Origin: Liolophura sinensis
Lineage: Eukaryota > Mollusca > Polyplacophora > Chitonida > Chitonidae
Direction of reading: 5' to 3'
Assembly (NCBI RefSeq): GCF_032854445.1
Contig: NC_088297.1
Span: 612,169-676,168 of the forward strand
DNA: 64,000 bases
The position numbers and the translations under genes are program-made. Below the pieces are notes generated by a model. The model saw nothing but the letters and a program-made list of their open reading frames with translations. It was not told the origin of the DNA and ran no database searches. Of this stretch, positions 33,632 to 43,898 are shown piece by piece; the first letter of the stretch is position 1, and each line of letters begins with the position of its first letter.

Positions 33632-34404
33632 TCAACTCTTTGCAGCAACGCGTACAAAAACAATGTCTAAATGCATCTCTAAAGTTTGTTGACATGACAA
33701 AATATATGACAGGGTGAGACGCATGGTTAGGCAGAGCATTAGACTGCTAATACAAACGTAGATGAAGTTTGATTTCGAATCCAGTGTACGCCAAGCGTCA
33801 GTGTCGTAAAACCTCACGAGGGTTTGAACTTTAAAGGGGAGGTGACAAACTATGAAGATGATTACTACGAGAACAAGCATCAGGATGATTCGGGAACGGG
33901 ATTTGCGCCTTGCCCTGGTTCCCAGCCCCTCACAATGATTCTTGGACACCCGATTCCTTAGAGCCAGGATCATTTTACCGCAAAGGGTTGCCAGAATAGG
34001 AACGGGGACGAAGACTGAGACGCAAATCAAGGCGGTTTGGTACCACATGACCCAAGGAATGTCAAAGGCGATGTAGCAGTACGTTCCCTTAATGGTGGAA
34101 TTTGAGCCTAGGATACTTTGCTGCACGGGAGCGATCCAAGGTTTGTGGTAGCCTATGTCGTGGACGCCGTCGGAAAAATTGTTGGCGTGGATTTCTTCGT
34201 ACCTCGCGGCGTACCCGAACGGAATTGACACGGTTACTGTGATGATCCAAATGAGCAGGAGTACGAAGCAGACTTTTGGACGAGTCCACATACCGATGGT
34301 CCTAAGGGGGTGACACAACATCGTGTACCGCTCCACCCCTATCAGCAGAAATGTCAGGTCGCCACACACGGAAGAGCCTCTTTCGATGGAGCTGATGATT
34401 ACGC
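33632..34404 (-). CDS. GPCR coding exon 2 (TM3 to C-terminus)
   Basis: Starts after TTGTTTCAG at 34404. It holds TM3-TM7; the uninterrupted frame stops at 33632. From about 33740 the other frame, running to 33618, matches a GPCR TM7/helix 8 better (see findings). Confidence 0.8.
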
Positions 34405-35506
34405 CTGAAACAAGACCAAAGCAATAATGGATCAGAGTGGTTTTCCTGGGGAGCCTTTCTTGCCAGAAGGAATTCAGGTCCACGCTGTGTAGTTTATTGC
34501 TCTTCTTGGCTTTGCGATGACGATTTGCGCAAACTTAACATAGTACTCATACGGAATACAAGAGAACATAGTCACTACGACTTGGGCCCGTATCTTCATA
34601 ACTCATAAAAAGATACCTCGTTAATCTTGATCAGAGATATGTTTCATTCTTCCCAGCCTGCTTCGAGAGATACAGATAAATGCTCTTGCATTCACGAAAC
34701 CTGAAACTCGATCTTGTCGAGTGTGCTGTCCTCAGCATGTCAAAGCTGTTTAACGGGGCCTACGTGGCCGAGATGCTTAGCGTGTCAGCGCGAGGCAATG
34801 ACTATGGAACCGCTCACCAATGCGGTTGCCATGAGTTCAAGTCCGGCTCATGCTGGCTTCTTCTCCAGCTGTACGTGGGAAGGTCTGTCAACATCATGAG
34901 GACGGACGGCCGCAAGCTCTGTCCGGTTTCCTCCCACCACAACGCTGGCCGCCATCTTATAAGTGAATTATTCTTGAGAACAGTGTAAAACACCAATAAA
35001 ATAAATAAATCTCCTAAGACGGAAGAACACACCAACTTCATCAGAACTTCTGGATTTATACCTCTGTGACTGGTTCATTATCTTATCAGAAATATAGTTA
35101 TACTTCCCGATGAGTGGGTCTTACGTTGGGTTATCATTTGTGGTATGAAGACTGTTAGAACATGAATTCATCAGTTAATCAATTGTTCAATCATTCAATG
35201 AATCAGTTCATAAAAAACGAATGTTAACTTACACAGACTCCTTCCCAAGATAGAATGATCACAGTTGTGAAGATCCCGTAACGTGACGATCGGTTGGAAA
35301 GTCAACGCCATCAAATCCGCCAGAGCCAGCGATGCCAGGCACAGATTGAACGAAGTGCGCATGCTCGGCAAGGCCAGAACGAGGGTGATAACGAGGAAAT
35401 TTCCCACCACTCCTATGATGCTGATTCCCGCGAAGAGGCACGTTATCAGAATCTTAGCCAGAGGACTTAGAGTCCAGGCGTCAACATCTGTATGATCCAC
35501 GTCCAT
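33632..35506 (-). CDS. Rhodopsin-like (class A) orphan GPCR, two coding exons, TM7 frame disrupted
   Basis: Exons 35506-35233 and 34404-33632 join at a Cys codon (T|GC) via GTAAGT and TTGTTTCAG, giving 348 codons as read. The ATG is in a strong context (GTCACCATGG). Seen: TM1 with GNFLV (N36), TM2 with LALAD (D64), the TM3 Cys92 and an ERY motif (116-118) in place of DRY, TM4 with Trp144, an extracellular-loop Cys (TYCY), Pro in TM5, and CHLP (278-281) in place of CWxP in TM6. In TM7 the open frame loses the family pattern near residue 317. The frame offset by one base carries HPVIYFVMS (NPxxY-like) and an FRDAFRHCF helix 8 with Cys residues, ending at a TAA at 33620-33618. Ligand and subfamily are not recognised. 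Confidence 0.85.
34757..35010 (+). mobile_element. SINE family A, head to tail on plus (GPCR intron)
   Basis: Starts GGGGCCTACGTGGCCGAG, box B-like GAGTTCAAGTCC, ends ACACCAATAAAATAAATAAA. It occupies a third of the GPCR intron. Confidence 0.92.
35233..35506 (-). CDS. GPCR coding exon 1 (N-terminus to start of TM3)
   Basis: 274 nt, with ATG at 35506-35504. It encodes a short acidic extracellular tail without signal peptide, TM1 and TM2, ending LGRSL plus one base at GTAAGT. Confidence 0.85.
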
Positions 35507-36325
35507 GGTGACACGTTCAGTTTGCGCCACTTAAAACGTCATTATTGAAAGAAGTGACCTGATTGTATTGCCTTGAAAAAGGTGTGCAACTGTATATTCA
35601 TTACCTCCCTAGCCAAACGGACAAAAGACAAACTCTATATAGTTTTTCCGCACTGCACCAGGTACATACGCACTGAACACTTACTCAGGAAATAATTTGT
35701 CTCATGACGAGAGAGAAACAATGTAAGCTTCGCTTAATGTTTCAACGCAAAATAAAGCTTACAGAAAAAAAGAAAGATATGCGAAGTGGAATGTATCCCG
35801 TTCAGTTGACATTAACAATGAAAAACTCTATGACTCTGAGTGCAAAAACTTTCCTTAAAATGCATTATATGGCAAATTTTAAGCGTCAAGGAGCTGTAGG
35901 TGTTGTAACAGACATGTAAGGCCATCAGATTCTAATTCAAGATGCTTGTACGAATGAAGCACTTTGAATATTCCTAATAGTCTTAATTAATGGAGTGTCA
36001 GTACACATTTACCATGAGCGTACATACTGACCGCCTCCTCTGCTATTGACAAAGTGGCGTTATGCCACAATCAGTCATTCATTACATGCATATGCCTCCA
36101 GTCGAGGTTGACATTCGGGAAATCCATACAGGCTTTGCGGGAACCACTGAGGAACGTTCTGAGACAAATGACTAATTCCTGACAAACTGATGACGAATAA
36201 TCTATATCCACAAATATCGATTACGTGACAGAAATTTCCAAGTCACAGGAAGAGGAAATACAGCCAGATTTTAAGAGGGAACGTCTTCATTAGATCACGC
36301 TGCTCGAGAAATTTTCGCGTGATCC

Positions 36326-36535
36326 ATGGGGCAGGCTGCACACGGCACTACTTTACTAAATACCCAGGATAAGCCGTATAAGTACCTGGATGATGTCCTT
36401 CCGCCCACGAAATACAAGCAGCCAAATCGTTTCCACGTCACAGTATCAGGTTACAAGGTAACATTAGTACAGTACAATTACCAGAAACCTCTCATAAAGC
36501 AAAACGCCACAAAACAAGTGAAATATCATGAATAA
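36326..36535 (+). other. Weak exon/small-protein candidate
   Basis: 69 codons from ATG (MGQAAHGTTLLNTQDKPYKY...LPPTKYKQPNRFHVTVSGYK...). The codon usage looks protein-like, and a GT follows the Lys codon at about 36457 (AAGGTAACA). The MGQ start would permit myristoylation. No homologue recognised and no partner exon found, so it may be chance. Confidence 0.2.
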
Positions 36536-37264
36536 GTGTCGTGTAGAACTTGCTTCAAATAAATACAAATAAATGAATAAATCATATTCCAGACAGCCTT
36601 ATGCAATGGATTGACTTGTTGCTTCAAAGCACACCAGATCGTTCCACTCTGTAGGACGTCTGCAGATAAAGCACACTTCTGCTTCGGGCTAAATGAATTG
36701 GCGTTTTCATCAAACGGCGCTTAATTTTGTTAATGGGATGACACTGAAAAACAAACGGTGTCAATTAAGGAAAACATCCATCTTTACACGATCATGTTTG
36801 AAATGGTGACAGTTTTTCGGGTACGTCCATATCGCAGTATCAATCTAGCTGACAGGAAGATGGGTACGACTTGCGTGAATGTTCAGCGCTCAAGCTGGTA
36901 CTTTACCAAATAACATTCAACCTACTGTGTTTCAGGTAGAACCATATATTAAATTAGCCACGCCCCTTTATCACAAACAAGGAAGTCAGCCACAGATCTG
37001 TTGATGTGTAAAGCTTTTGGTGCAACGTGTCACTGGAATACGAGTGATTTTGGCTGAATATAGGCGACAATTTAAAAATGAAACACAGTATAGGTGAGGG
37101 CAGCTCAGTATCAGTTTCGCACGAGACAAGATCTGAAGATTTGATTGGCTGATAAATGAAATCATTTAACGAAAAATTCACTCCAACTTTTCTCCACTCA
37201 AGCATGCTTATCGCTGGCAGAACAACACCTTCTGATCTGGTATGAAATTGTATAATGATAGATA

Positions 37265-37524
37265 TAATGACAGTTTAGTTATTTGATTGCTTTTTACGCC
37301 GTACTCAAGAATATTTCACTTATACGACGGCGGCCAGCATTTTGGTGGGTGGAAACCGGGCAGAGCCAGAGGGAAACCCACGACCTTCCAACTTACGGCT
37401 GGAGAGGAAGCCAGCATGAGCTGGGCTTGAACTCAAAGCGGCAGCATTGGTGAGAGACTGCTGGGTCATCACGCTGCGCTAGCGCGCTAACCAACTGAGC
37501 CACGGAGGCCCCTTTAATGACAGT
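37265..37524 (-). mobile_element. SINE family A, 10-bp target-site duplication
   Basis: Near full length, with tRNA-like head GCTAGCGCGCTAACCAACTG at 37479-37498. It is flanked by TAATGACAGT at 37265-37274 and 37515-37524. Part of the core (the snippet around the Pol III-distal ACCATCCGCAGG block) is deleted. Confidence 0.95.
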
Positions 37525-37727
37525 GGCAACGTTTATAATCAAACAGCCGTCGTGGAGAGGATATCTTCTCAAGAAGGATTTGTTTATCATCTAAAGTACA
37601 AAAGGTTTGAGGCCTAGAAAAGATCTGACTCATAGGATCTCCAACGTGGGCCTTTCCTATCTTTTAGATCCTGTACTACACCAAGATATAATAAATAAAC
37701 ATCTGTATTTCTTAATGGTTAATTTCG

Positions 37728-37832
37728 TACGTGGGAAGGTCTTCCAGCAACACGCAGATGGTTGTGGGTTTCCCCAAGGCTCTGTCAGGCTTCCTCCCAT
37801 GCACTATAACGCTAGCCACCTTCGTGGAAATA
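37728..37832 (+). mobile_element. SINE family A, internal fragment
   Basis: CGTACGTGGGAAGGTCTTCC to CTATAACGCTAGCCACCTTC. Confidence 0.82.
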
Positions 37833-38764
37833 ACTGTCCATTCCTGTACTTTGTTCGCTAGAAGCTTCTTAATTTACGCCAATTATGAGTTTAATGAGCA
37901 CGACTGAGTACATCGATTAACCAAATAAATTAAAGAGATCAAACATTGGCCTTTTTTAAATTTAAAGGCAAAGAATATACTAACCTGACGTGTATATATC
38001 TCAAGAAAGACCAGTAAACACTGTTCATAAAAATAGTTTGATTTATTTTTTTTTAGAATTTTTTCAACCTGGTAAAATGCACTTCAACGTTTAGATTCTG
38101 CGGTGGGCTTATCTGACGATATTGGTACCACTGACGTCACATAATGCTTTTACCACTTAGACTGCTAGATCCCATCATCAAAAATACAAATACACATACA
38201 GATTTACGAATACATTCGCCAAATGGACTTTGACATGAGCTATTTCAAGCCAAACATATCAAACTGACGTCACTGATACCAAGTGGTTCACCACGTGCCA
38301 CCGTAAAATCTGATGTGTCTAAACCATATTACTCGACGGGAAAAAATTAAAAGAAAACAAAGAAATCACCCTGTTTACTTATGCGTCAGATATATACTTC
38401 ATTTTAGTGTTTTCTGCGCCTTTAAACTCCTGTATCGAGACTGCTTCAGAAAAGGTCAAAGGCAAAAAGACTTAAAATGACATTCATATTGGCGCTAAAA
38501 TATTCTCTGATGTGGCTTTGTCAAGTAGGATCAACGTTTCTTAACTGACAATTCGTGCAATTTGTCCTCTTAAGGCCACTAATTAGTGAAATTATCAGTT
38601 TAATTATCAATCTTGTAGAACATTTCATACATCTTTCCAATATCACTGAAAACATCTGACTGCTTGTCTCTGTGTGAATCCGTCTTAATTTCGTACTTTA
38701 TAAACTTTGTTAGTTCTTTGATGGTTTGTGTTGAACGTTGTTTTGGGAACGACAAATCGTCAGA

Positions 38765-38930
38765 TAGAACGACCGTCAGACACAACTGTCGTCAGACACA
38801 ACGATCGTGAGACACAGCAACCGTCAGGCACAACGAGCGTCAGACACAACGAACGTCAGGCACAATGAGCGTCAAACAGAACGGCTGTTAGATACAACGA
38901 TCGTGAGACACAGCGACTGTCAGAGAACTG
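38765..38930. repeat. ~15-bp degenerate tandem repeat CGTCAGACACAACGA
   Basis: About ten drifted copies of CGTCAGACACAACGA / CGTGAGACACAGCGA in otherwise unexplained spacer. Confidence 0.85.
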
Positions 38931-40209
38931 CTTAATCGAACATAAATAAATAAACAAAAAAACACACACACACAAACATTTCTCTACACAGAAAATCATG
39001 ATAATATATTCTTTCAGATGTGTAACAAAAGTTCCTTAAAACAAAGACTGCATGAGTTAAAATATACTGGTCCGTTTTGGCACGCAGACCGGCACGTGAC
39101 TGTATACGTGTATATAAATTCATTGTTATACTAAAAGTCAACCCACTTCTAAAAAAAACGTTAAACTGGGGTCTGAATACTAAAAACATAATTTCAATAA
39201 ACATCTGTGAATTAAATCTCAGCGTAAGTTTTCAAATGGCAGCCAAAGGGCTTCCTGTAAGTTACATATAGTGTATCAGGTTACTTGTTAAAATAAGGAT
39301 TGCGTGAAGTCTCGCGACAAATTCCCTGTCAAGACAAATTCAACACTCCACAAAACTCTGTAACAAAAATATAATGCTAATAATGTTTTTTTCCCTGAAT
39401 CCAGTGTCTATACAACAGAACTTCTTGTATACTTAATGTATCAAGGTCAACCGCCAATAATAATTTACATCTTTGAAATGAACAGAATAAAACCTTCGAA
39501 AGCTGGTCAGTAGAAACAAACCTTACAGTAGACCAATGAATATATCTATTTTTCGTTTTTATTTCCGCAAGAGGCCTTTGCTACAGTTTGCCAATAACAC
39601 GAGTCACGAGGGCCCATGAAGCAATGACGTACATGTGTTATTGGTGACAACAAACAAACGACGTAAAGTTGAACATGAAGGTCAGGTAATGAAAGTCGGC
39701 AGTTTTACGGGCCGATTCTTAGTGTTATTCATAGTTTTGTTAAGACGAAGTGTGTATCAATTTCAAGTTTTTCTACAAAGAAGTAAACATGTATAACCAG
39801 GTTTTGAATTCTGACTTGTTGCAAAAAAGACAAAAGTGTGGAAACGGCCTACTGAGGAGTGGCTATGCTATATACTGACGAGTAGGGCAATATCATACCT
39901 ACTGCACCACATACACTACATGTCATGGTTTTCACAGCAGTTTTGACCCTGCTATACTCTTTTAAAGCTGTTGTGAACAAAACATACACAGAACGTGTAC
40001 TAGAGACAAACATTAATTGTAACAAATTTGCACACGCATGTAAGCCTTGCATTCAAAGTCTTTGTGTACCAAGTTGCGCGACAGTTTTACACAATATTGC
40101 TATATATTTCGCGAATTACACAACCTCGTGTACACAACCGCACATAACTGATTGTAGAAAGTAAAGATCCCCATTAAATATATTTTGGCAACGTGGTGTT
40201 CGACCAAAA

Positions 40210-40336
40210 GCATTTATTTATTTATTTCATTGGTGTTTTGCGCCGTTCTCACGAATATTTCACTTATACGACGGCATAATGGTGGTAGGAAGCTAGACAC
40301 AGGCCAGGGGAAATCCACGACCATCCACAGGGTGCT
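40210..40336 (-). mobile_element. SINE family A, head-truncated
   Basis: TTTATTTATTTCATTGGTGT to CCACGACCATCCACAGGGTG. Confidence 0.87.
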
Positions 40337-41019
40337 GCCGCCATAAGCATGTACTAAAATACAACCTACAAGTTTTTGTCAATAAACACCGTTAGCACAA
40401 CATTACGTCACTTATCAAACAGCACCTGTCCAGGAAGCCGATTAATACGGTTCAAAATGATCACGGTGTACATAATTACTCCACAATATTCAAACGTCTA
40501 CAGTCAGTTTGTCTAACGTTTTGCTCATGATAATTATCTCCCTTGAATAAGATGCATCTCTCTCTCCCTAAGGGGGATCCAGAACAACCCAGGTACACTG
40601 TTCATGCGCACAAAACAGTTCAGTGAATCACAGAATTTAATAGTGGTGTATAATAATCACATAATGATAATGTGGCTTATCTGGTGGCTCAAGATAAAAA
40701 ATGACTATAATGTCAACAATAATGCAGTGTAACAACCACTTCTATAAAATACAAAAAAAATGTAATAAAATTTTTTTCAAAACTTAACTTTTAATACCAT
40801 CATGCTTACTGTAAACCACCTCGTGGCTGCGAAAATAAATGTTAAACTTTTTGGGCATATTTCACCAAATTTACAAGGTTGAAGGAAAAAAGTATTACAT
40901 TTTGCAACTTTTATTACAATGCGCTTCATTTTAATCCACTTTCGTGTTCAGTTGTAACACGTGTGTTAGTCCAGTCACGTGCATACTCTAGCAAATACAA
41001 ATAGGTTCATATTACCTGT

Positions 41020-41098
41020 ACATCATGCGTCGCCAAGTGTGTAATAAACACAAACACATCATGCGTCCGTACGAGTGTAATAAACACAAACACACAAT
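41020..41098. repeat. Two-copy ~38-bp repeat
   Basis: CATCATGCGTCGCCAAGTGT and CATCATGCGTCCGTACGAGT, each followed by AATAAACACAAACAC. Confidence 0.82.
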
Positions 41099-41257
41099 AT
41101 GCCTTGTCGTTTCATACAGCTGTTACTCTATAAATTCACATTTAATTGTAATCATACTGGTATATTAAGGGGTTAAGATTTCCCCACTGAAGAACACTTT
41201 GATTGTGGGGAAAACGCAGTAATGTTTGTCCCTTCTCGGACAACGTTGGCTCTCATT

Positions 41258-41395
41258 GGGCCCAGTTTCACAATTTGGCGTACGACATTTCTATGGTACA
41301 ATTGTCGTCCGATATTTTGTACGTCACTATTACCGTACCATTGTCCTATATGTGCGATTATCGTACATGTCCGACATCTTTGTGAAACTGGGCCC
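41258..41395. mobile_element. Short MITE with GGGCCCAGTTTCACAA termini
   Basis: 138 bp, with GGGCCCAGTTTCACAA at the left and TTTGTGAAACTGGGCCC at the right. The interior is rich in GTACGAC/GTCGTCC. Three open frames across it are incidental. Confidence 0.9.
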
Positions 41396-42534
41396 TGTTC
41401 CCGTGCCTAAATATCTGTAACGTTGGTTCCCTTCTAAGATAGCTTTACCGGTGTTTTAAATATATGTAACGGTTGATCCCTTCTATAAGATGGCAATTAC
41501 GTTTACGGGTAAATACGAGTAAAGATGATCATTGCGTGAATACCGGTAGCGTTTGTTCCCTTTCTAATAAGGCTTTGCCTACATGTATGTGTAAATATTT
41601 GCCATGTTTGTTCCCCTCTAAGACGGTTAGGCTACACTCCATCGATAAACTGCACTAATGACCTTTTGTCTTCCCAACCACAATCAAACCAAAAGAGCTG
41701 CTTTTCCCCAAAATGACAGGATTCCCTTGTATTCTGTTGCATTCCCCGAAAATTTCTAACACATGCGTATTTTCTACACCTAAACCAGACATTCCCTAAT
41801 GGGCTGCACAATATCATTTGCAAATTCTTTCACCTCTTAACAGTTTAAGATTACATGGTAATATATTCCAGTTCCCTTTATTTGCTTCACCTATCCTGAA
41901 GTTCGTTTATTTACGTATATAGTTGTAATCTATTTACATATCTAGACAATCCTACATTGTTCTCTTCCCCATCCGAACAGTGTCTCTTTAAAGTAACACT
42001 ATGATTTGAAGGACTTCCGTTTATACTGTCCGCGTTCTGTTTTCATATAAGGTTTACTGCAATTTAGTCTGGGCTCAGGTTAGGAATTTTGTGTCACGTA
42101 TAAGAAAACGGACGACAAACCACGTGTCTGATGGTCAGCGTTGATTCTCCCCGTTTGATTGTTTTGTTGGACCTGTGGCGCCCCGAAATGTAAGACATTT
42201 GGCGGACTTTAAACTTGAGGGTGGTGTCACGTGGTAAAGTGACGTCAATTCAAAGAAAAAGCAGCAGGAGTTCACTGACAAACAATAGGGTTACCCTAGT
42301 CTTTACAACTGCCGACACTTGTTTTATTTGACTCTCGCTACATTATTGGTCAGCGAACTAGCAATGTTCAGAGTGCTATTGTGCTTGCTTCACGCAGCAA
42401 TTAGTCGTTAATTATGAAACTACTTTTTCCTGCCTTTACAGATGTCGCGTCAATGATGAAGAATTGCTTAAGCAGTACACTAACCTCTGCCACCTTATAG
42501 CGTCAGGATATTTTTTTCTCTGTTATGGCCAAAA

Positions 42535-42666
42535 TAAATTTGGAAAGACACGAATGTTTGTTTACATTCGCTCGCTCTAGCCAGCTGGAATTCAAACAGT
42601 TAATGATCTTGGTTGAACTTGAAACGAGTTAACTTTTCAGCACACCATATATTTCCTATGTGTTCT
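42535..42666. repeat. Dispersed repeat shared with 44708-44860
   Basis: About 125 bp (ACACGAATGTTTGTTTACAT, TCGCTCTAGCCAGCTGGAAT, CTTGGTTGAACTTGAAACGA) in the same orientation at both sites, 2.2 kb apart. Nature unknown. Confidence 0.88.
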
Positions 42667-42902
42667 ATTCTTGCATGTTGTCGACTTTTAACCTTACCTA
42701 CCTACATGTTTATTTTGATTCTTCGATTATAAACAACACCGACTACCAAACATGATGCCCAGCGGTTGTGTCTTCTACACATCAGAACCTAAGGGTTTTC
42801 TAGACGGCTAACTCCGGCACACCGCTGTAAAGGGACCATACACATACATAGTTCCCTTCACACATCCGGACATTCTTGTATTTACACACGCAATTTGTTG
42901 CC

Positions 42903-43403
42903 TTTATTCCCGTCACGTCTCCAGACATTCCTACGCTTATATACATTCACTGTTTCCTTTATTCCCGTCACGTCTCCAGGCATTCCTACGCTTATATACA
43001 TTCACTGTTTCCTTTATTCCCGTCACGTCTCCAGGCATTCCTATGCTTATATACATTCACTGTTTCCTTTATTCCCGTCACGTCTCCAGGCATTCCTACG
43101 CTTATATACATTCACTGTTTCCTTTATTCCCGTCACGTCTCCAGGCATTCCTATGCTTATATACATTCACTGTTTCCTTTATTCCCGTCACGTCTCCAGG
43201 CATTCCTACGCTTATATACATTCACTGTTTCCTTTATTCCCGTCACGTCTCCAGACATTCCTACGCTTATATACATTCACTGTTTCCTTTATTCCCGTCA
43301 CGTCTCCAGGCATTCCTATGCTTATATACATTCACTGTTTCCTTTATTCCCGTCACCTCTCCAGACATTCCTACGCTTATATACATTCACTGTTTCCTTT
43401 ATT
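42903..43403 (-). repeat. 55-bp tandem array downstream of GLS; every unit carries AATAAA
   Basis: About ten nearly identical 55-bp units. On the minus strand (GLS sense) each has a canonical AATAAA (TTTATT on plus at 42903, 42958, 43013 and so on to 43398, spacing exactly 55). The array lies about 250-750 nt past the GLS stop codon, so it may fall within or at the end of the 3' UTR. The array edge extends to about 42890-43420. Three overlapping open frames across it are artefacts of repetition. Confidence 0.9.
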
Positions 43404-43654
43404 CCCTTCACACAGCTAACATTCATGGATTTACACACATAATTAGTTCCTTTCATTCCGTCAGGTACCAGGACATTACTATACTTACATGTGCATAATT
43501 TCTATTATTATTCCCTAACATTCCTATATTTACATGTATACCTGCTCTTTCTTGTATACCCAGACCCACTTAACCTGGGTTCATTAATTTAAATAACAAT
43601 ATGTTAACGATTCCCCACACTCTACTCATTCCCTTCTACATTCACTTGTTCCCT

Positions 43655-43898
43655 TCATTTATCCTGAGCATCCTGTTCAGAATGCCCTTCTTGCTTCCCT
43701 TCTTCCACAGACAGCCCATCGCTGGCGGAATCATGAGGGGAATCCCCTGAGGAATCTTTTGGGAAATCCCCTAAAGAAAGTGGGGAATCCCCAGAGTCTG
43801 GCTGGAAATCCTCAAAGCTGCTGATGTAATCTTGCAATGTTTGCACAACCTCTTCGTGATCAAACCTCTTGGCATCGTCAATGGGTGTGAAACCCCAC
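43655..43898 (-). CDS. GLS: Glutaminase terminal coding exon (ankyrin repeat 2 and acidic tail)
   Basis: Encodes [20 protein letters not shown] then a Ser/Asp/Gly/Glu-rich tail ending QDAQDK and a TAA stop. The tail has repeated [12 protein letters not shown] units, unlike the short vertebrate GLS C-terminus. Confidence 0.92.

Larger units (their letters stand above)
35507..42890. other. Spacer between GPCR and GLS 3' end
   Basis: No confident gene. Contains the weak exon candidate at 36326, SINEs at 37265, 37728 and 40210, the 15-bp array at 38765, the MITE at 41258 and, at 41400-41640, degenerate repeats of a GTTTGTTCCCTTCTAA-like motif. Confidence 0.5.

Noticed and set aside
42876-43498. 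Three overlapping 150-190-codon frames
   Set aside because: 55-bp array; three units make 165 bp (a multiple of 3), so all plus frames read the same peptide mix.
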